From contig JAESII010000008.1 of assembly GCA_016756725.1 (NCBI GenBank), forward strand, positions 1-64,000: DNA of 64,000 nucleotides, written 5' to 3'. Numbering within the stretch: the stretch's first letter is position 1; each line of letters begins with the position of its first letter. The notes beneath the pieces are model-generated. The model was given only the letters and a program-made list of their open reading frames with translations. It was not told the origin of the DNA and did not search any database. The position numbers and the translations under genes were made by a program. Source of the stretch: Synergistaceae bacterium (lineage in GTDB: Bacteria > Synergistota > Synergistia > Synergistales > Aminithiophilaceae). Below are positions 61,857 to 64,000 of this stretch, piece by piece.

Positions 61857-62690
61857 ATGCAGAAACCAGGAGAAAAAGAAAACGGAACGCAGGCCGTCGA
61901 GCGGGCCCTTAAAATTCTCAAGTGCTTCATGGGAGAGAATCAGGGGCTTTCACTGACGGAGATCGCCCAGCGCGTCGGCCTTCCCGTGTCGACGGCCTCA
62001 CGGATTCTCAAAATCCTTCACAAGGAGGACTTCGTCCAGAGAAGTCTCCAGTCGAAGCAGTACAGCCTGGGCAAGAGCGTCTACCTCCTGGGCTACTGCG
62101 AGAAGATCGAGGATACGTTGCGCCAGGTCGTCTACCCCTACCTGGTCAGGCTCCGCGACGAATTTCAGGAGACGGCCATCATGTACGTCCGCGACGGGGC
62201 GGTCCGACGGCTCTACGAGAAGGTGGAGCCGACGAAGAACTTCCGCTTCACTCCCGTCGTGGGGACGGAGTACCACCTCTGGTCCGGCGCCGGGGCGAAG
62301 GCCCTCATCGCCTTCGTCGACGAGGCGGAGCTGGATCAGATTATCGCTCAGGCGAGGCCCCTGACGCCGAAGACGATCGTCGACGCCGACAAGATCCGCC
62401 AGGAGGTCCTTCTCGTGAGACAGAGAGGGTATGCCACCAGCTTCGACGAGTACAATCACGGCTTCACCTCCCTTTCGGGACCGGTCGTCAACGGCTGTGA
62501 CGAGGCCTTGTGCGCCATCTGCGTCACCGGGCCTTCGGTGCGCTTCCCGCCGGAGCTGGTCGAGGTCATCGGCGGCCGCATCCGCGACTATTGCCTGGAG
62601 CTCTCCCGCTCCTTCGGCTGGCCGGGACCCTTCAAGGGAGAGTGGACCTTTCCCGTGCTGGAGGCCTTCCGGGAAAAGTGTGGCTCCTGA
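61857..62690 (+). CDS. IclR-family transcriptional regulator
   Basis: 277 residues, ATG after GGGAGG. N-terminal wHTH: TEIAQRVGLPVSTASRILKIL (~25-75). The effector domain at ~90-265 contains YLVRLRDEFQETAIMYVRDG, GAGAKALIAFVD and the signature YATSFDEYNHGFTSLSGPVV. IclR proteins control catabolism of aromatic or purine-like compounds. It is adjacent to the Mo-hydroxylase genes and likely regulates them. Confidence 0.92.
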   Translation: MQKPGEKENGTQAVERALKILKCFMGENQGLSLTEIAQRVGLPVSTASRILKILHKEDFVQRSLQSKQYSLGKSVYLLGYCEKIEDTLRQVVYPYLVRLRDEFQETAIMYVRDGAVRRLYEKVEPTKNFRFTPVVGTEYHLWSGAGAKALIAFVDEAELDQIIAQARPLTPKTIVDADKIRQEVLLVRQRGYATSFDEYNHGFTSLSGPVVNGCDEALCAICVTGPSVRFPPELVEVIGGRIRDYCLELSRSFGWPGPFKGEWTFPVLEAFREKCGS

Positions 62691-62876
62691 GGGGGCGAGC
62701 CTTCTTTGGGGGTGAGGCTCCTCAGGGCTGTTGCCTGCCTGGTCGAGATCCCTTGGCCTGCCAGGCCATCCCGACTTCGGGGGGCTTCGGAGACCTTTTT
62801 CTTCCTGTCCTTGCTCCTTCGCAGGATTAAAATGAGAAAGAGAATTCTTATCAAAAATAGGGGGTCTTCACAAAAG

Positions 62877-63686
62877 ATGGACGAGAAGCGGTGCCACTGC
62901 AGTCTGCCCTTTGCACGCCTTCCCCAGGGGCCTTTGAGCGACGGTGAGGCGTCGCTGATCAAGGCCCTTCTGGCCGGGATCAGCTGTCCCGAGGAGGTGA
63001 TCGACGAGGTCGTCGTCGGACCCAAGCAGGTGCTGGTCCGCTCGGGAGACCGGGCCGGGATCGCCACAACCCTCGGCTCATCGGACCAGAAGGTTCTCTC
63101 CGAGGCCGGCAGCGTCAAGGGAGGCACCCTGAAAGAGGCGGCCTCCCTGCTTTATGACGATCTCCTCCTGAATCGCAGCCTCGGTGCCGCCGCGCTCAAC
63201 GCCGCCCTTGAGGCCGTCGCCGACGAGGAGAGTCCCAACGCCCTTGAGCTGATTCTCCGAGAGGGGCGGGGACGGCACGTGGCCGTCGTCGGCGATTTTC
63301 CCTTCACGGCGAGAATCGCCGAGGTGGCCGGGCAGTTTTCTCTGCTGGAGCTGAAGGACAGGCCCGGCTGTCTGCCTCCCCACCGGTGGGACGAGGCGCT
63401 CCGGTCCTGTGACGTTGCGGCCATTACCGGCACGGCCCTTCTCACCCGGTCGATGGACCGTTACCTGAGCCTTTCCTCTGAGGCCTATCAGGTCGTCCTC
63501 GGGGCGACGGCGCCCCTTTCGCCCGTCCTCTTGGACCGGTACGGCGTCGACGTCATCGCCGGCAGCATCGTCGCCGACATTGAGGGCGTCCGGGCCGGGA
63601 TCCTGGAGGGGTGGAGCATCGCCGCCCTCCACCGTGCCGGCTGTCTTCGTTTCTGCAACAGGACGGGCCATCGGCCGCCCCTCTAG
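62877..63686 (+). CDS. DUF364/DUF4213 Rossmann-like protein
   Basis: 269 residues from ATG 62877, near GGGGG at -14; a longer frame to 62706 and ATG 62832 are less likely. RSLGAAALNAALEAV leads the N-terminal domain, and HVAVVGDFPFTARIAE, RCDVAAITGTALL-type (SCDVAAITGTALLTRSMDRYL) and VVLGATAPLSPVLLDRYGVDVIAGS form the Rossmann-type DUF364 domain. Members occur near metal-transport and Mo-enzyme genes; proposed roles in metal chelation are unproven. Its stop overlaps the convergent recQ stop by 4 bp. Confidence 0.75.
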   Translation: MDEKRCHCSLPFARLPQGPLSDGEASLIKALLAGISCPEEVIDEVVVGPKQVLVRSGDRAGIATTLGSSDQKVLSEAGSVKGGTLKEAASLLYDDLLLNRSLGAAALNAALEAVADEESPNALELILREGRGRHVAVVGDFPFTARIAEVAGQFSLLELKDRPGCLPPHRWDEALRSCDVAAITGTALLTRSMDRYLSLSSEAYQVVLGATAPLSPVLLDRYGVDVIAGSIVADIEGVRAGILEGWSIAALHRAGCLRFCNRTGHRPPL

Positions 63687-64000
63687 GATTCTTCGCGGAG
63701 GACCTCCAGAAAGGCTTCGCCGTACTGCTTGCCCTTGACCTGTCCCACACCGGAGATCTGAAGCAGCTCGTCGCCGCTTTGCGGTCTTTTTTCGGCCATC
63801 TGGCGCAGGGTGGCGTCGGAGAAGATGACGAAAGCCGGTACGCCCTGCCTGTCGGCCAGAGCTTTGCGAACTTTCTTGAGGCGCCCCAGAAGCGGGTCGG
63901 CGTCGTCCCCTGCGGGACGGGCCGGCCCCTTCCTGGTGCCCGACGGGACCTTCATGGTGACTTTTTCGCCCCGGAAGAGGACGGGCCGGGCCTTGGCCGT
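63683..64000 (-). CDS. recQ: RecQ-type ATP-dependent DNA helicase, C-terminal part (partial)
   Basis: Only the last 105 codons are in the window; the frame is open through 64000. ARPVLFRGEKVTMKVPSG fits the end of the RecQ winged-helix domain. LKKVRKALADRQGVPAFVIF, then SDATLRQMAEKRPQSGDELLQI and SGVGQVKGKQYGEAFLEVL, is a complete HRDC domain, which sets DNA substrate preference. The ATG at 63955 is internal, not the start. Confidence 0.85.
   Translation of the reverse strand, partial: TAKARPVLFRGEKVTMKVPSGTRKGPARPAGDDADPLLGRLKKVRKALADRQGVPAFVIFSDATLRQMAEKRPQSGDELLQISGVGQVKGKQYGEAFLEVLREES

Overview
The window is GC-rich, high-density bacterial DNA with a Gram-negative-type envelope. It carries an S-layer-homology (SLH) outer-membrane porin, TolC/MacA-like efflux genes, lipopolysaccharide-type sugar-nucleotide genes, a large BadF-type acyl-CoA dehydratase activase, and a molybdenum-hydroxylase accessory operon. 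An SLH-anchored porin with strict-anaerobe enzymes and amino-acid-type metabolism suggests Synergistota. A diderm Firmicute such as Negativicutes is the main alternative. This is inference from gene content; no rRNA gene is present.

Layout. (1) 0-13.5 kb is an accessory island. It starts with an IS21-family end, followed by one- or two-gene cassettes: XRE-ImmA/PIN, AbiEi/AbiEii, an ATPase-nuclease fusion, HigBA, an ELM1-like gene, a REP-associated tyrosine transposase (RAYT) and a GT4 glycosyltransferase. After the first cassette, each is separated from the next by 0.4-0.9 kb of GC-rich palindromic (REP-like) repeats. (2) 13.5-27.0 kb is one tightly overlapping polysaccharide operon. It makes GDP-L-fucose (gmd, fcl, manC) with a GT10 fucosyltransferase, and a CDP-3,6-dideoxyhexose with a probable two-carbon branch (rfbFGH, a reductase and a YerE-like TPP enzyme). 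A two-gene AAA ATPase plus PD-(D/E)XK-like pair is spliced into its middle. (3) 27-36.8 kb holds a glycosyltransferase, the SLH porin, a secreted coiled-coil protein, an ElyC/YdcF-like protein, a GntR regulator, a cobalamin adenosyltransferase, a Cys-rich protein, a thioesterase, an Fe-S aldo/keto reductase and an ADP-ribosylglycohydrolase. Two perfect 30-34 bp hairpins sit between convergent genes here. (4) 36.8-49.6 kb holds the 1421-residue CoA-dehydratase activase, a GntR regulator with a saccharopine-dehydrogenase-like enzyme, MATE and TolC-MacA-ABC efflux genes (no permease), and a secreted Gly-rich protein. (5) 49.6-51.0 kb is an eighth repeat array in reverse orientation. (6) 51.0-64 kb holds a CHASE2/HD-GYP signalling gene, an SLC12-like transporter, a selenium-dependent-type molybdenum hydroxylase operon without its catalytic subunit, an IclR regulator, a DUF364 protein and the 3' end of recQ.

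The most unusual items are the RAYT with a possible repeat family around it, the ATPase/nuclease pair embedded in the glycan operon, the YerE-like branched-sugar genes, and the Mo-hydroxylase operon with three reduced or missing parts. The repeat arrays create many long but spurious open frames; several starts were moved inward on ribosome-binding-site evidence.
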